Shown in pieces: positions 51,122 through 59,295 of a stretch of DNA of 64,000 nucleotides. The notes beneath the pieces were generated by a model that worked only from the letters and a program-made list of their open reading frames with translations, had not been told where the DNA came from and made no database searches. A program made the translations under genes and the position numbers. Where the stretch lies: the NCBI GenBank assembly GCA_963725395.1, contig CAVRYH010000013.1, positions 124,001 to 188,000 on the forward strand, written 5' to 3'. The stretch comes from Bog-756 sp963725395. GTDB lineage: Bacteria; Actinomycetota; Acidimicrobiia; Acidimicrobiales; RAAP-2. How positions within the stretch are numbered: position 1 is the first letter of the stretch; each line of letters starts with the position of its first letter.

Positions 51122-51994
51122 TCATCGCACCACGTACCGCTTCGGGACCCAGGTCTGACTGTCGATGGGTGGCCGCTGGTAGGAACGTTGCTGACGGGGG
51201 GGCAGCGCCACCTCCTCGTGGGGGACGGCGTCGTAGGGCACGATCTGCAGGAGATGGCTGATGATGTTGAGACGGGCCGCCTTCTTGTCGTCGGCGTCGA
51301 CGACGAACCAGGGGGCTTCTTTGATGTCGGTGTAGGCGAACATCTCGTCCTTGGCCTCGGCATAGTCCACCCAGCGGGCGCGTGCCTCGAGGTCCATCGG
51401 GCTCAGCTTCCACCGCTTGCCCGGATTGTTGATCCGTTCTGTGAACCGGCGCTCCTGCTCCTCATCGCTCAGGGACAGCCAGTACTTGACCAGGATGATG
51501 CCGGAGCGCACGAGGGCCCGCTCGAGCTGGGGGCAGGTCCGGAAGAACTCCTCGTGCTCCTCTTCGGTGCAGAACTCCATGACCCGTTCTACCCCGGCCC
51601 GGTTGTACCAGCTGCGGTCGAACAGGACGATCTCGCCGGCCGCCGGGAGGTGGGCGATGTAGCGCTGGAAGTACCACTGGGTCCGCTCGCGCTCGGTCGG
51701 CGTCCCGAGGGCGACGACCCGGCAGTGCCGGGCATTGAGCCGTTCCATGATCCGCTTGATCGTCCCGCCCTTGCCGGCGGTGTCGCGGCCCTCGAAGATC
51801 ACCATCACCCGCAGGCCCTCGTGGATGATCCACTCCTGCATCCGGACCAGCTCGATCTGGAGCCGTGCCAGCTCCTTCTCGTAGGCGGACCTGGACACCA
51901 CGGTGGGGGCGGTTTCGTCCGATACGAACGCACCGGCCCCGGCGTGAGGGTGGTGACCGTTCCCCTGGTTTTCGGCGATGTCCTTGCTCATCAC
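51122..51994 (-). CDS. ppk2: Polyphosphate kinase 2
   Basis: A 290-residue PPK2 of the single-domain type, moving phosphate between polyphosphate and nucleotides. Walker A FEGRDTAGKGG at 67-77; Walker B/lid DRSWYNRAGVE at 126-136; the C-terminal half ends with PWFVVDADDKKAARLNII. Many one-domain enzymes make ATP from ADP. Paired with adenylate kinase, it can recharge AMP or ADP from stored polyphosphate. GTG 51994 has TACGAT 7 bases upstream (leaderless); the adjacent ATG at 51991 is the alternative. Confidence 0.9.
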   Translation of the reverse strand: MMSKDIAENQGNGHHPHAGAGAFVSDETAPTVVSRSAYEKELARLQIELVRMQEWIIHEGLRVMVIFEGRDTAGKGGTIKRIMERLNARHCRVVALGTPTERERTQWYFQRYIAHLPAAGEIVLFDRSWYNRAGVERVMEFCTEEEHEEFFRTCPQLERALVRSGIILVKYWLSLSDEEQERRFTERINNPGKRWKLSPMDLEARARWVDYAEAKDEMFAYTDIKEAPWFVVDADDKKAARLNIISHLLQIVPYDAVPHEEVALPPRQQRSYQRPPIDSQTWVPKRYVVR

Positions 51995-52001
51995 CTTGAC
52001 G

Positions 52002-52007
52002 ATCGTA
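52002..52007 (-). promoter_or_regulatory. Minus 10 hexamer TACGAT, leaderless promoter of ppk2-adk
   Basis: TACGAT, 7 bases, then GTG 51994 on the minus strand. Confidence 0.5.
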
Positions 52008-52087
52008 GCGGGCGGCGGTCCGAACCCCCGAGCCCCGACCGGACACGGGGCCCTCGCGCCGCCGGTCCGGTGCTCGGGACTCGCGGC

Positions 52088-53662
52088 CTACAGCAGTGGG
52101 GGGACGATCGCCTCCACCACGCTCGGGCCCGGGGTGGCGAGGGCCCGCGCCAGCTGATCGGCGAACTGGTCGGCCGAGCCGGCACGCGTGGCGTGCAGGC
52201 CGAGACCCTTGGCCAGGTGGACGAAGTCGATTGAGGGTCCGCCGAGATCGAGCATCTCGCGGGCGCGTGGGCCGGGCTTGTCCACCCCGACGCGGTCGAG
52301 CTCCATGTTCAGCACCGCGTACGAACCGTTGTTCAACAGGATGGTGGTGACATCGAGCCCCTCACGGGCCATGGTCCACCAGGCCTGCAGCGTATAGAGG
52401 GCACTGCCGTCCGACTCGAGCGCCACCACCCGCCGTTCCGGCGACGCCACCGCCGCGCCGAGTGCCACGGGCAGGCCCTGCCCGATGGCGCCGCCCGTGA
52501 GGCAGAGCCAGTCGTGCGGTGGACTCCCAGCCGTGGCTCCGGGAGCGAACAGGCCTGACGTGTTCCCTTCGTCGGAGACGATGGCACCCTCGGGCAGCAG
52601 GGCACCCAGAGCCTGGCACACGGCCTGGGCGGTGAGCGGGCCGGTCGGTAGGTCGGGAACCTCGGTACCGCCCCGGGCCGCCGTGCCGTCCCGCACACCC
52701 AGCAGACCCGCCAGTTCGACCAGCGCCGCCGACGCGTCGTCCGACGGTCCCGCCACCCTGTGCACCGTGCAGCCGGTCGGGACCAGGTCGCTGGGCTTGC
52801 CGGGGTAGGCGAAGAACGACACGGGCGACGCCGCATCCACCAGCACCAGATGGCGGATGCCCTCCAGCTGCATGGCGGCGAACTCGGCCAGGTAGGCCAG
52901 CCGGTCGACATTCGGTCGCCCCGCCCCGCGCTCGAGACGGCTAGGGAACGTCTCGCACAAGAAGGTGGCGCCGGTTGCGGACGCGATGTCGGCTGCGATG
53001 GCGAGGGACGCTCCGGTGCAGACCCGCCCTCCGATGAACAGGGCGGCCCGCTCCCCCGAACGGAGGGCGTCCGCCGCCGCAACGAGGGCCTCACTGTCCG
53101 GGGCGGCACCGCCCCGTCCGGTACCGACCGTCGGCGATCCGGTGGGCGGGACCACCTTGCCGCCCTCGGACCAGGACACGTCGGCGGGCAGGATCAGCGT
53201 GGCCACGGTGGCCGGCGGCCCGAGCGCCGCGGCCAGCGCGGCCACCGCGTCGTCGCCCAGCGCCGCGGTCGACTCGGAGGTGTGGACGAACGAGGACACG
53301 TTGCGGGCCACCGTCTCGATGTCGGACTGCAACTGGGCGTCGTAGGGCCGGTGGGAGATGGCATGGTCCCCCACGATGTTGACGATTGGGCTCCGGGCCC
53401 GGCGTGCGTTGTGCAGGTTGGCCAGCCCGTTGCCGAGCCCGGGTCCCAGATGGAGCAGGGTTGCCGCTGGCCGTCCGGCCATACGGGCGTAGCCGTCGGC
53501 AGCGCCGGTGGCCACCCCTTCGAACAGCGCCAGCACGCTGTGCATGGCCGGTACCTCGTCCAGCTGGGCCACGAAGTGCATCTCCGAGGTGCCGGGGTTC
53601 ATGAAGCAGGTGTCGACCCCGTGGTCGACCAGGGTGTGCATGAGCGCCTCGGCACCGATCAC
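52088..53662 (-). CDS. Thiamine-pyrophosphate-dependent enzyme (acetolactate-synthase/decarboxylase family)
   Basis: A 524-residue ThDP enzyme. N-terminal FMNPGTSEMHF and LFEGVATGAADGYARMAGRP with the cofactor-activating Glu; middle FAD/NAD-like domain; C-terminal TGGAIGQGLPVALGAAVASP and the Mg-ThDP motif in LESDGSALYTLQAWW to LLNNGSYAVLN, where GDG is changed to SDG, as in a known subgroup annotated as acetolactate synthase large subunit. Without a small subunit nearby a 2-keto-acid decarboxylase or lyase role is as likely. GTG 53662 overlaps the stop of the FAD gene (GTGA), which defines the start. Confidence 0.82.
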   Translation of the reverse strand: MIGAEALMHTLVDHGVDTCFMNPGTSEMHFVAQLDEVPAMHSVLALFEGVATGAADGYARMAGRPAATLLHLGPGLGNGLANLHNARRARSPIVNIVGDHAISHRPYDAQLQSDIETVARNVSSFVHTSESTAALGDDAVAALAAALGPPATVATLILPADVSWSEGGKVVPPTGSPTVGTGRGGAAPDSEALVAAADALRSGERAALFIGGRVCTGASLAIAADIASATGATFLCETFPSRLERGAGRPNVDRLAYLAEFAAMQLEGIRHLVLVDAASPVSFFAYPGKPSDLVPTGCTVHRVAGPSDDASAALVELAGLLGVRDGTAARGGTEVPDLPTGPLTAQAVCQALGALLPEGAIVSDEGNTSGLFAPGATAGSPPHDWLCLTGGAIGQGLPVALGAAVASPERRVVALESDGSALYTLQAWWTMAREGLDVTTILLNNGSYAVLNMELDRVGVDKPGPRAREMLDLGGPSIDFVHLAKGLGLHATRAGSADQFADQLARALATPGPSVVEAIVPPLL

Positions 53663-55065
53663 CGGCGTGTCACCGTCGGGACGGGGTCGGTGGGCCGGAG
53701 CTCGAAGATCGTGCCCGGATTCAGGATGCCACAGGGGTCGAAGGCCGACTTGATGCGGCGCATCAGGCCGAGCTTCACCGGGTCCTCCAGCTCGGCCAGG
53801 AACGTCAGCTTCAGGGTGCCGATCCCGTGCTCGCCGGAGATGGCGCCTCCCATCGACAATCCGGTGGTGATGATGGAGCGGAGCAGTTCGTGGCGCACCG
53901 CGGGGTCGGACTGCCACACCGAGAGGTGGACGTTGCCGTCGCCGGCGTGTCCGCAGCCGATGACGAGGGACGACGTGGCCGCGGCCAGCCCTCCCACCGC
54001 CGTCAGGTAGGCGGGGATGGAGGCCCGAGGGACGACCACGTCGACGAGGTCGTCGGCCCCGTTGGCCTTCGACGCCCAGAACGCCCGCTCCCGAGCCTCG
54101 ATCAACTGGGCGCCGGCCTGGTCGGGCAGCACGTAGACATCGAGCGCCCCGAGCTCGGCGATCTGGACGGCCAGGGCCTCCACGTCCTCGTCGAGCCGCT
54201 CGCGGTGGTGGTCCTCGAGCACGATCACCAGGTAGGCGAGGGCCTGGTCCCGGATGTCATCGGGTATCCCGAGGTCCATACCGGCCTGGGCCGTGATCCC
54301 GGCCATGGATACCAGGTCGATGTACTCGACCAGGAGCGGGGCCATCCCGCTCGCCACGATGGGGGGGACCGCGGCGGCGATCTGTCCCACGGTGGCGAAC
54401 GGGGCGAGCACCGTGGTGTGGTATTCCGGCCGCGGGTGGAGCCGCAGGATGGCCTCGGTCACGATCGCCAGGGTCCCCTCGGAGCCGACGATCAGCTGGG
54501 TCAGGTCGTAGCCGCTGGTGGACTTCACGAACTTGCCGCCGGAGGTGATGACCTCGCCGGTCCCGAGGACCGCCTCGAGGCCGAGCACGTGGTGCCGGGT
54601 CACGCCATACTTGACCGCCCTCATCCCGCCGGCGTTGGTGGCGACATTGCCTCCGAGGCTGGCCGACTGCTCACCGGGGAACACGGGGTACACGAGACGG
54701 TGGGGGACGAGGGCGGCGTCGAGCTCGGCGAGGGTGACCCCCGGCTGGACCACCGCGGTGTGGTTGTCGGTGTCGATCTCGAGGATTCGGTTCATCCGCT
54801 CGAGTGAGACCACCACACCCCCCGCGACCGGCGTGCAACCGCCCGACAGTCCGGTTCCCGAACCCCGTGGCGTGAGCGGGACCCCTCCGGCGGCCGCCGC
54901 CCGCACGATCGCTGCCACTTCGTCGGTGGCGGCCGGCCTGACCACGGCCCGGGGCCGCACGCCGACCGCCCCGAGGGCCTCGTCGTGGGTGACGTCGTCG
55001 CTCACGTCATCGCCCCGGTCGATGTGGGGGGCGCCGACGATGTCGGTGAGGAGGTCCTCGATCAT
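53659..55065 (-). CDS. FAD-linked glycolate/D-lactate dehydrogenase (GlcD-like)
   Basis: A 468-residue FAD-binding oxidoreductase. PP-loop PLTPRGSGTGLSGGCTPVAG; SLGGNVATNAGGMRAVKYGV; VGSEGTLAIVTEAILRL; C-terminal metal/substrate His sites in CGHAGDGNVH and SGEHGIG; FDPCGILNPG end-cap. This is the D-2-hydroxyacid dehydrogenase pattern (glycolate, D-lactate, 2-hydroxyglutarate). No GlcE/GlcF partner is adjacent. It is translationally coupled to the ThDP enzyme, so the 2-keto acid it makes may be that enzyme's substrate (inference). Confidence 0.87.
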   Translation of the reverse strand: MIEDLLTDIVGAPHIDRGDDVSDDVTHDEALGAVGVRPRAVVRPAATDEVAAIVRAAAAGGVPLTPRGSGTGLSGGCTPVAGGVVVSLERMNRILEIDTDNHTAVVQPGVTLAELDAALVPHRLVYPVFPGEQSASLGGNVATNAGGMRAVKYGVTRHHVLGLEAVLGTGEVITSGGKFVKSTSGYDLTQLIVGSEGTLAIVTEAILRLHPRPEYHTTVLAPFATVGQIAAAVPPIVASGMAPLLVEYIDLVSMAGITAQAGMDLGIPDDIRDQALAYLVIVLEDHHRERLDEDVEALAVQIAELGALDVYVLPDQAGAQLIEARERAFWASKANGADDLVDVVVPRASIPAYLTAVGGLAAATSSLVIGCGHAGDGNVHLSVWQSDPAVRHELLRSIITTGLSMGGAISGEHGIGTLKLTFLAELEDPVKLGLMRRIKSAFDPCGILNPGTIFELRPTDPVPTVTRR

Positions 55066-55190
55066 CGACGTGCCCGGGAGGTCCGCCGGCCGAGCCCCGG
55101 GAGGCCCACCATCCCGCCCGCGCCGGTCCTCTCAAGGCTGACTCTGGTCACTCTGGTCATCCCGATCCCCTGTCGGACGGCGTCGGGGCC

Positions 55191-55196
55191 TACGCT
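55191..55196 (+). promoter_or_regulatory. Minus 10 hexamer TACGCT of the SnoaL-like gene
   Basis: TACGCT in the 213-base divergent gap. The message would have a leader of about 75 bases with a six-codon open frame (GTG CGG GTC AGG GGC CCG TGA at 55206-55226) before the true ribosome site AAAGGAG. Confidence 0.4.
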
Positions 55197-55278
55197 ACCG
55201 CCCGGGTGCGGGTCAGGGGCCCGTGACGGGGAATCCGACCGGATGGGCCTCGGAGGCGGGGCCGACAAAGGAGCCATC

Positions 55279-55701
55279 GTGACCAGTGAGGACAACAGAC
55301 GACGGGTCCAGGAGTTCTGGGACGCCCTCTACCGCCGGGACTGGGAGGCCATCGCCTCGTTCTTCACCGACGGGAGCGAGTACACCGACGTCCCGTCCCC
55401 GGCCGATGACGTGGCCCACGGCCCGGCACAGATCGTGGCCCGGTTGCGGTTGGGGCTGGAGCGGATCGCCGACTACGGGCACGAGTTGCGCCTGATGGTC
55501 GCCGAGGGCGACACCGTGGTCACCGAGCATTCGGAGACCTGGCACTGGCACACCGGCGAGGAGGTCACGCTGCCCTTCGTCTCCGTCCAGGAGCTCCGCG
55601 ACGGCGCCATCATCCGGTGGTGGGACTACTGGGACCTCCAGACCCTGATGAATGCCGCTCCCGACTGGTGGATCGAGCACATCGCCCAGGGGTATACCTG
55701 A
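55279..55701 (+). CDS. SnoaL-like / limonene-epoxide-hydrolase-type protein
   Basis: A 140-residue cone-shaped alpha+beta barrel protein of the NTF2-like superfamily: VQEFWDALYRRDWEAIASFF, HGPAQIVARLRLGLERIADY, GDTVVTEHSETWHW, ELRDGAIIRWWDYWDLQTLM. The Arg/Asp in the last block and the Asp region before it resemble the Asp-Arg-Asp triad of limonene-1,2-epoxide hydrolase, but a binding-only role is possible. GTG 55279 has AAAGGAG 5 bases upstream, a very good site. Single gene. Confidence 0.75.
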   Translation: MTSEDNRRRVQEFWDALYRRDWEAIASFFTDGSEYTDVPSPADDVAHGPAQIVARLRLGLERIADYGHELRLMVAEGDTVVTEHSETWHWHTGEEVTLPFVSVQELRDGAIIRWWDYWDLQTLMNAAPDWWIEHIAQGYT

Positions 55702-55729
55702 GCCACGTCCGGCAGGCCCCGACGGGCGG

Positions 55730-57394
55730 TCAGCTCTCGAAGCCGTAGACGCCCTGGGCGTACTCGTCGACCTTCGACGCGGGCAGCCGGAGCCGTATCG
55801 CCGTGTAATACACGACCAGGCTCCAGACGGCCACCACCAGCATGTCCCAGTAGAAGGGGATGTTCATCCGACCACCCTGGAACTGCCCGAAGTAGGAGAT
55901 CAGGGTGAGACCGGCCAGATAGGGCCACAACCAGATGGCCGCGGACCAGTCGAGTGGGGAGTGGACCGGATTGGCGTTGGTGATGCGTGACAGGCCCATC
56001 AAGAGGTAGCCGAGGACGACGGCCACCATCAGCTTCCAGACCACGTCCCACCCGCTCCAGTAGATGATCAGGCTGGCCGAGACGAACGACGCCGGGCACA
56101 GGACGGTGGCCCACGGCAGGCGGTAGGGACGCTCGGCGTCGGGCTTCTCCAGCCGGAGGGCGCCGAGGGCGAGTGGCGCCCCGGCGTACATGAGCACGGT
56201 GGCCGAGGTGATGAAGCCGACCAGTTTCTGCCAGCCGGGGAACGGGAGGAACAGGAGCAGGCCCATGAGGAAGGTGAAGATGAGCCCGAACACCGGGACG
56301 TTCGACTTCTTGGTGGTCTTCTCGAAGATGGACGGTACGTGTCCGTTCTTGCTCATGCCGAACGTGATGCGGCTGGTCGTCGTGGTGTAGATCAGTCCGG
56401 AGCCGGCCGGGGCAATGATGGCGTCGGCGTAGAGGATGTAGGCCAGCCACCCGAGGCCCAGCCCCTTGGCCAGTCCGGCGAACGGGCCGAAGATGCCGGC
56501 GAAGGACAGGTTGGCCCACCCGTGGGCCAGCGCGTCATGGGGCAGTGCACCGATGAACACCACCTGCAAGAGGATGTAGATGGTGGCACCGATGAGCATG
56601 GAGAAGATGACCGCCCGGGGCATGTCCCGTTGGGGGTTCCTGCTCTCACCGCCCAGCTGCACCGCCTGCTCGAAGCCGACGAGGGCGAAGACGGCCCCGC
56701 CGTCGCTCACCGCCCTCAGGACCCCGTGCAGGCCGTAGGGGGCGAAGCCCCCGGCCCGGGTGAAATTGGACGTGTCGAAGTGGGTGACGAAGAGGACGAC
56801 GATGGTCAGGGTGGGGATGAGTACCTTCCAGGTGGTAATGGCGCTGTTGGCCCGGATCAGGTACCGCACGCCGAACAGGTTGGCCACCACGAAGAGGGCC
56901 ATCATCACCGTGGCCACCAGGTAGCCGGTGGCCGAGAGCACCGGGGTGCCGTTGACCGTGTGGGTCAGGCCGTGCCAGTAGTTGGAGGTGTAGGTGATCG
57001 CCGCCTCGACCTCGATGGGGGCGGTCCCGACCGCCTGCAGCCACGAGAACCAGCCGAACGAGGCACCGGCGAGCCCTCCGAAGGCGTAGTAGGGGAAGCG
57101 GGTGGTTCCCCCGCTGACCGGGAACATCCCGCCGAGCTCGGCATGGACCAGCGCCAGCAGGATCACGGCCACGGACCCGATGAGCCAGGCGATGATGGCG
57201 GCCGGACCGCCGATGGTGGCGCACACCAACGCGCCGAACAGCCATCCCGACCCGATGATCGAGCCTTCGGAGGTCAGCAGCAGTCCGAAGAAGCCGACAT
57301 TGCGGGTCAGGCCGTCGCCGGCGGTGGAGTCGGCGGTGTTGGCATCACCGACGGCTCTCTCTCCGGTCGGGATGGCCACCGCACCGTCGTCCAT
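55730..57394 (-). CDS. APC-family amino acid/amine permease
   Basis: A 554-residue transporter with about 12 membrane helices. The first helix break LLTSEGSIIGSGWLFGA is the APC substrate-site signature; HAELGGMFPVSGGTTRFPYY follows; FALVGFEQAVQLGGESRNPQ is the conserved TM6 region; TTSRITFGMSKNGHVPSIFE marks the TM8 loop. Substrates are amino acids or amines. The start is ATG 57394 with GGAGGT 5-6 bases upstream. It lies 128 bases downstream of the MscR/MBL pair on the same strand. Confidence 0.88.
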   Translation of the reverse strand: MDDGAVAIPTGERAVGDANTADSTAGDGLTRNVGFFGLLLTSEGSIIGSGWLFGALVCATIGGPAAIIAWLIGSVAVILLALVHAELGGMFPVSGGTTRFPYYAFGGLAGASFGWFSWLQAVGTAPIEVEAAITYTSNYWHGLTHTVNGTPVLSATGYLVATVMMALFVVANLFGVRYLIRANSAITTWKVLIPTLTIVVLFVTHFDTSNFTRAGGFAPYGLHGVLRAVSDGGAVFALVGFEQAVQLGGESRNPQRDMPRAVIFSMLIGATIYILLQVVFIGALPHDALAHGWANLSFAGIFGPFAGLAKGLGLGWLAYILYADAIIAPAGSGLIYTTTTSRITFGMSKNGHVPSIFEKTTKKSNVPVFGLIFTFLMGLLLFLPFPGWQKLVGFITSATVLMYAGAPLALGALRLEKPDAERPYRLPWATVLCPASFVSASLIIYWSGWDVVWKLMVAVVLGYLLMGLSRITNANPVHSPLDWSAAIWLWPYLAGLTLISYFGQFQGGRMNIPFYWDMLVVAVWSLVVYYTAIRLRLPASKVDEYAQGVYGFES

Positions 57395-57522
57395 CCGCGA
57401 CCTCCGTCTCATCGGTCGCTCGCCGCGATTGCGGGGAACGACGCACACCGGTGGAAGGTGAAGCTACCGGAGCTCCTTCCCCCGCTCAAGCATCGTCCGT
57501 GCGGGGGGACCAGCCCTGGCGC

Positions 57523-58152
57523 TCAACCGGCCTGCTCGTGGGCAGTGATCCACTCGGGGAGGTGGGGTGCCTCGGCGCCGATGGTGGTCTCGTCCCCGTG
57601 TCCGGTGAGGGCCCTCGTGTCCGCCGGCAGCACCAGGAGACGGTCCCGGATGGAGGCGATGATGGTGGCGAAGTCGGAGAAGCTGCGCCCGGTGGCGCCC
57701 GGTCCCCCGTTGAACAGCGTGTCGCCGGTGAACACGACGGACCCCTCGGCATCGTGGAGGCAGCAGCCCCCGGGGGTGTGGCCTGGCGTGTGGAGGACCT
57801 CGAGGGTCACGCCACCTGTGGAGATCGACATCCCGTCGGACAGGGCGCCATCCGGGTTCCGGTCGGGGTAGACGTCGTGCCACAGCATCAGGTCGTCGGG
57901 GTGCAGCCAGACCGGCGCCCCCAGGGCGTCGGCCAGGGCGACGGCCGCGTTGATGTGGTCGTTGTGCCCGTGGGTGGCGATGATGGCGACGGTGTCGCGG
58001 CCGCCGACCGCCTCGGCGATGGGACGGTGGTCGTGGGCCGCGTCGACCACCACCACCTGACGGTCGTCCCCCACGATCCAGATGTTGTTCTCCACCTCGA
58101 AGTCGGAGCCGTCCAACGAGAAGATCCCCGAGGTGACGACCCGTTCGATCAT
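57523..58152 (-). CDS. MBL-fold metallo-hydrolase, MscR partner
   Basis: A 209-residue metallo-beta-lactamase-fold hydrolase of the glyoxalase-II type. THGHNDH at 60-66 (ligands His61, His63, Asp65, His66), HTPGHTPGG, FTGDTLF and LTGHGDETT supply the two-metal site. Its ATG overlaps the MscR stop (ATGA). The same order is found in mycobacteria (Rv2259-Rv2260), where the hydrolase is thought to cleave the acyl-mycothiol made by the dehydrogenase. Cytoplasmic. Confidence 0.88.
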   Translation of the reverse strand: MIERVVTSGIFSLDGSDFEVENNIWIVGDDRQVVVVDAAHDHRPIAEAVGGRDTVAIIATHGHNDHINAAVALADALGAPVWLHPDDLMLWHDVYPDRNPDGALSDGMSISTGGVTLEVLHTPGHTPGGCCLHDAEGSVVFTGDTLFNGGPGATGRSFSDFATIIASIRDRLLVLPADTRALTGHGDETTIGAEAPHLPEWITAHEQAG

Positions 58153-59237
58153 CGGAGCACCACCACCGAACGCAGCACCTCCCCCCGCTCCATCCGATGG
58201 AACGCCTCCTCCACGTCGGTGAGTTCGATCGTCTCGCTCACGAACCGGTCGAGATCGAGCCGGCCCTGGAGGTAGAGGTCCACGAGGAGGGGGAAGTCCC
58301 GTGACGGCAGGCAGTCCCCGTACCAGCTGGGTCGCAGCTGGCCACCCCGGCCGAAGAAGTCGATCATCGGAAGGTCGATGCGCATGTCGGGCGTCGGCAC
58401 GCCGACCTGCACCAGCGTGCCCGCAAGGTCGCGGGCGTAGAAGGCCTGCTCCATCACGGTCGGGTTGCCGACCGCCTCGATGCACACGTCGGCACCGTTC
58501 CCCCCGGTGAGGCCCTGCACGGCGGCGACCACATCCTCGCGGGAGGCGTCGACGACGTTGGTTGCGCCGAAGGCACGGGCCAGTTCGAGCTTGCCCGGGT
58601 CGAGGTCGACGGCGATGATCCTGGCCGCCCCGGCCAGTCGGGCGCCGGCGACAGCGGCACAGCCGACACCACCGCAGCCGAAGACGGCGACCGAGTCCCC
58701 CGGACCCACCTCGCCGGTGAGCATGGTCGATCCCAGTCCGGCCATGACCCCGCAGCCCAGGAGGCCGACGGCCTCGGGTTTAGCGGCCGGGTCGACCTTT
58801 GTGCACTGGCCGGCCGCCACCAAGGTCCTCTCGGCGAACGCCCCGATCCCGAGCGCGGGGGTGAGCGGCGTCCCGTCGACGAGCGTCATCTTCTCGACGG
58901 CGTTGGCCGTGGAGAAGCAGTACCAGGGGCGGCCCCGGCGGCACGACCGGCACTCCCCGCACACCGCCCTCCAGTTGAGGACCACGAAGTCCCCCGGGGC
59001 CACCGAGGTGACTCCGGACCCGACCTGTTCGACCACGCCGGCCGCCTCGTGGCCCAAGAGGAAGGGGAACTCGTCGCTGATGCCACCCTCGCGGTAGTGG
59101 AGGTCGGTGTGGCACACGCCACAGGCCTGCACCCGCACCACCGCCTCGCCCGGACCGGGGTCGGGAACCAGGACTCCCACCACCGAGACCGGCTCCCCCT
59201 CGGCCATCGCCACCACGCCCCGCACCTCAGCTGTCAT
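58149..59237 (-). CDS. mscR: S-(hydroxymethyl)mycothiol dehydrogenase / mycothiol-dependent aldehyde reductase
   Basis: A 362-residue zinc medium-chain alcohol dehydrogenase, the normal length for MscR/AdhE2. Catalytic zinc Cys42 in GVCHTDLHYREGG and His63 in LGHEAAG; structural zinc Cys93, Cys96, Cys99, Cys107 in CGECRSCRRGRPWYC; VAVFGCGGVGCAAVAGARLA binds NAD. It oxidises the mycothiol adduct of formaldehyde and reduces S-nitrosomycothiol. ATG 59237 follows GGGGAG. The coupled MBL hydrolase strongly supports this identity over a plain alcohol dehydrogenase. Confidence 0.88.
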   Translation of the reverse strand: MTAEVRGVVAMAEGEPVSVVGVLVPDPGPGEAVVRVQACGVCHTDLHYREGGISDEFPFLLGHEAAGVVEQVGSGVTSVAPGDFVVLNWRAVCGECRSCRRGRPWYCFSTANAVEKMTLVDGTPLTPALGIGAFAERTLVAAGQCTKVDPAAKPEAVGLLGCGVMAGLGSTMLTGEVGPGDSVAVFGCGGVGCAAVAGARLAGAARIIAVDLDPGKLELARAFGATNVVDASREDVVAAVQGLTGGNGADVCIEAVGNPTVMEQAFYARDLAGTLVQVGVPTPDMRIDLPMIDFFGRGGQLRPSWYGDCLPSRDFPLLVDLYLQGRLDLDRFVSETIELTDVEEAFHRMERGEVLRSVVVLR

Positions 59238-59295
59238 GCTCCACTCCCCGTCGCGTCGATCGGTTGTCCCGGGCCAGTGTGCCATGCCGGCTCAC

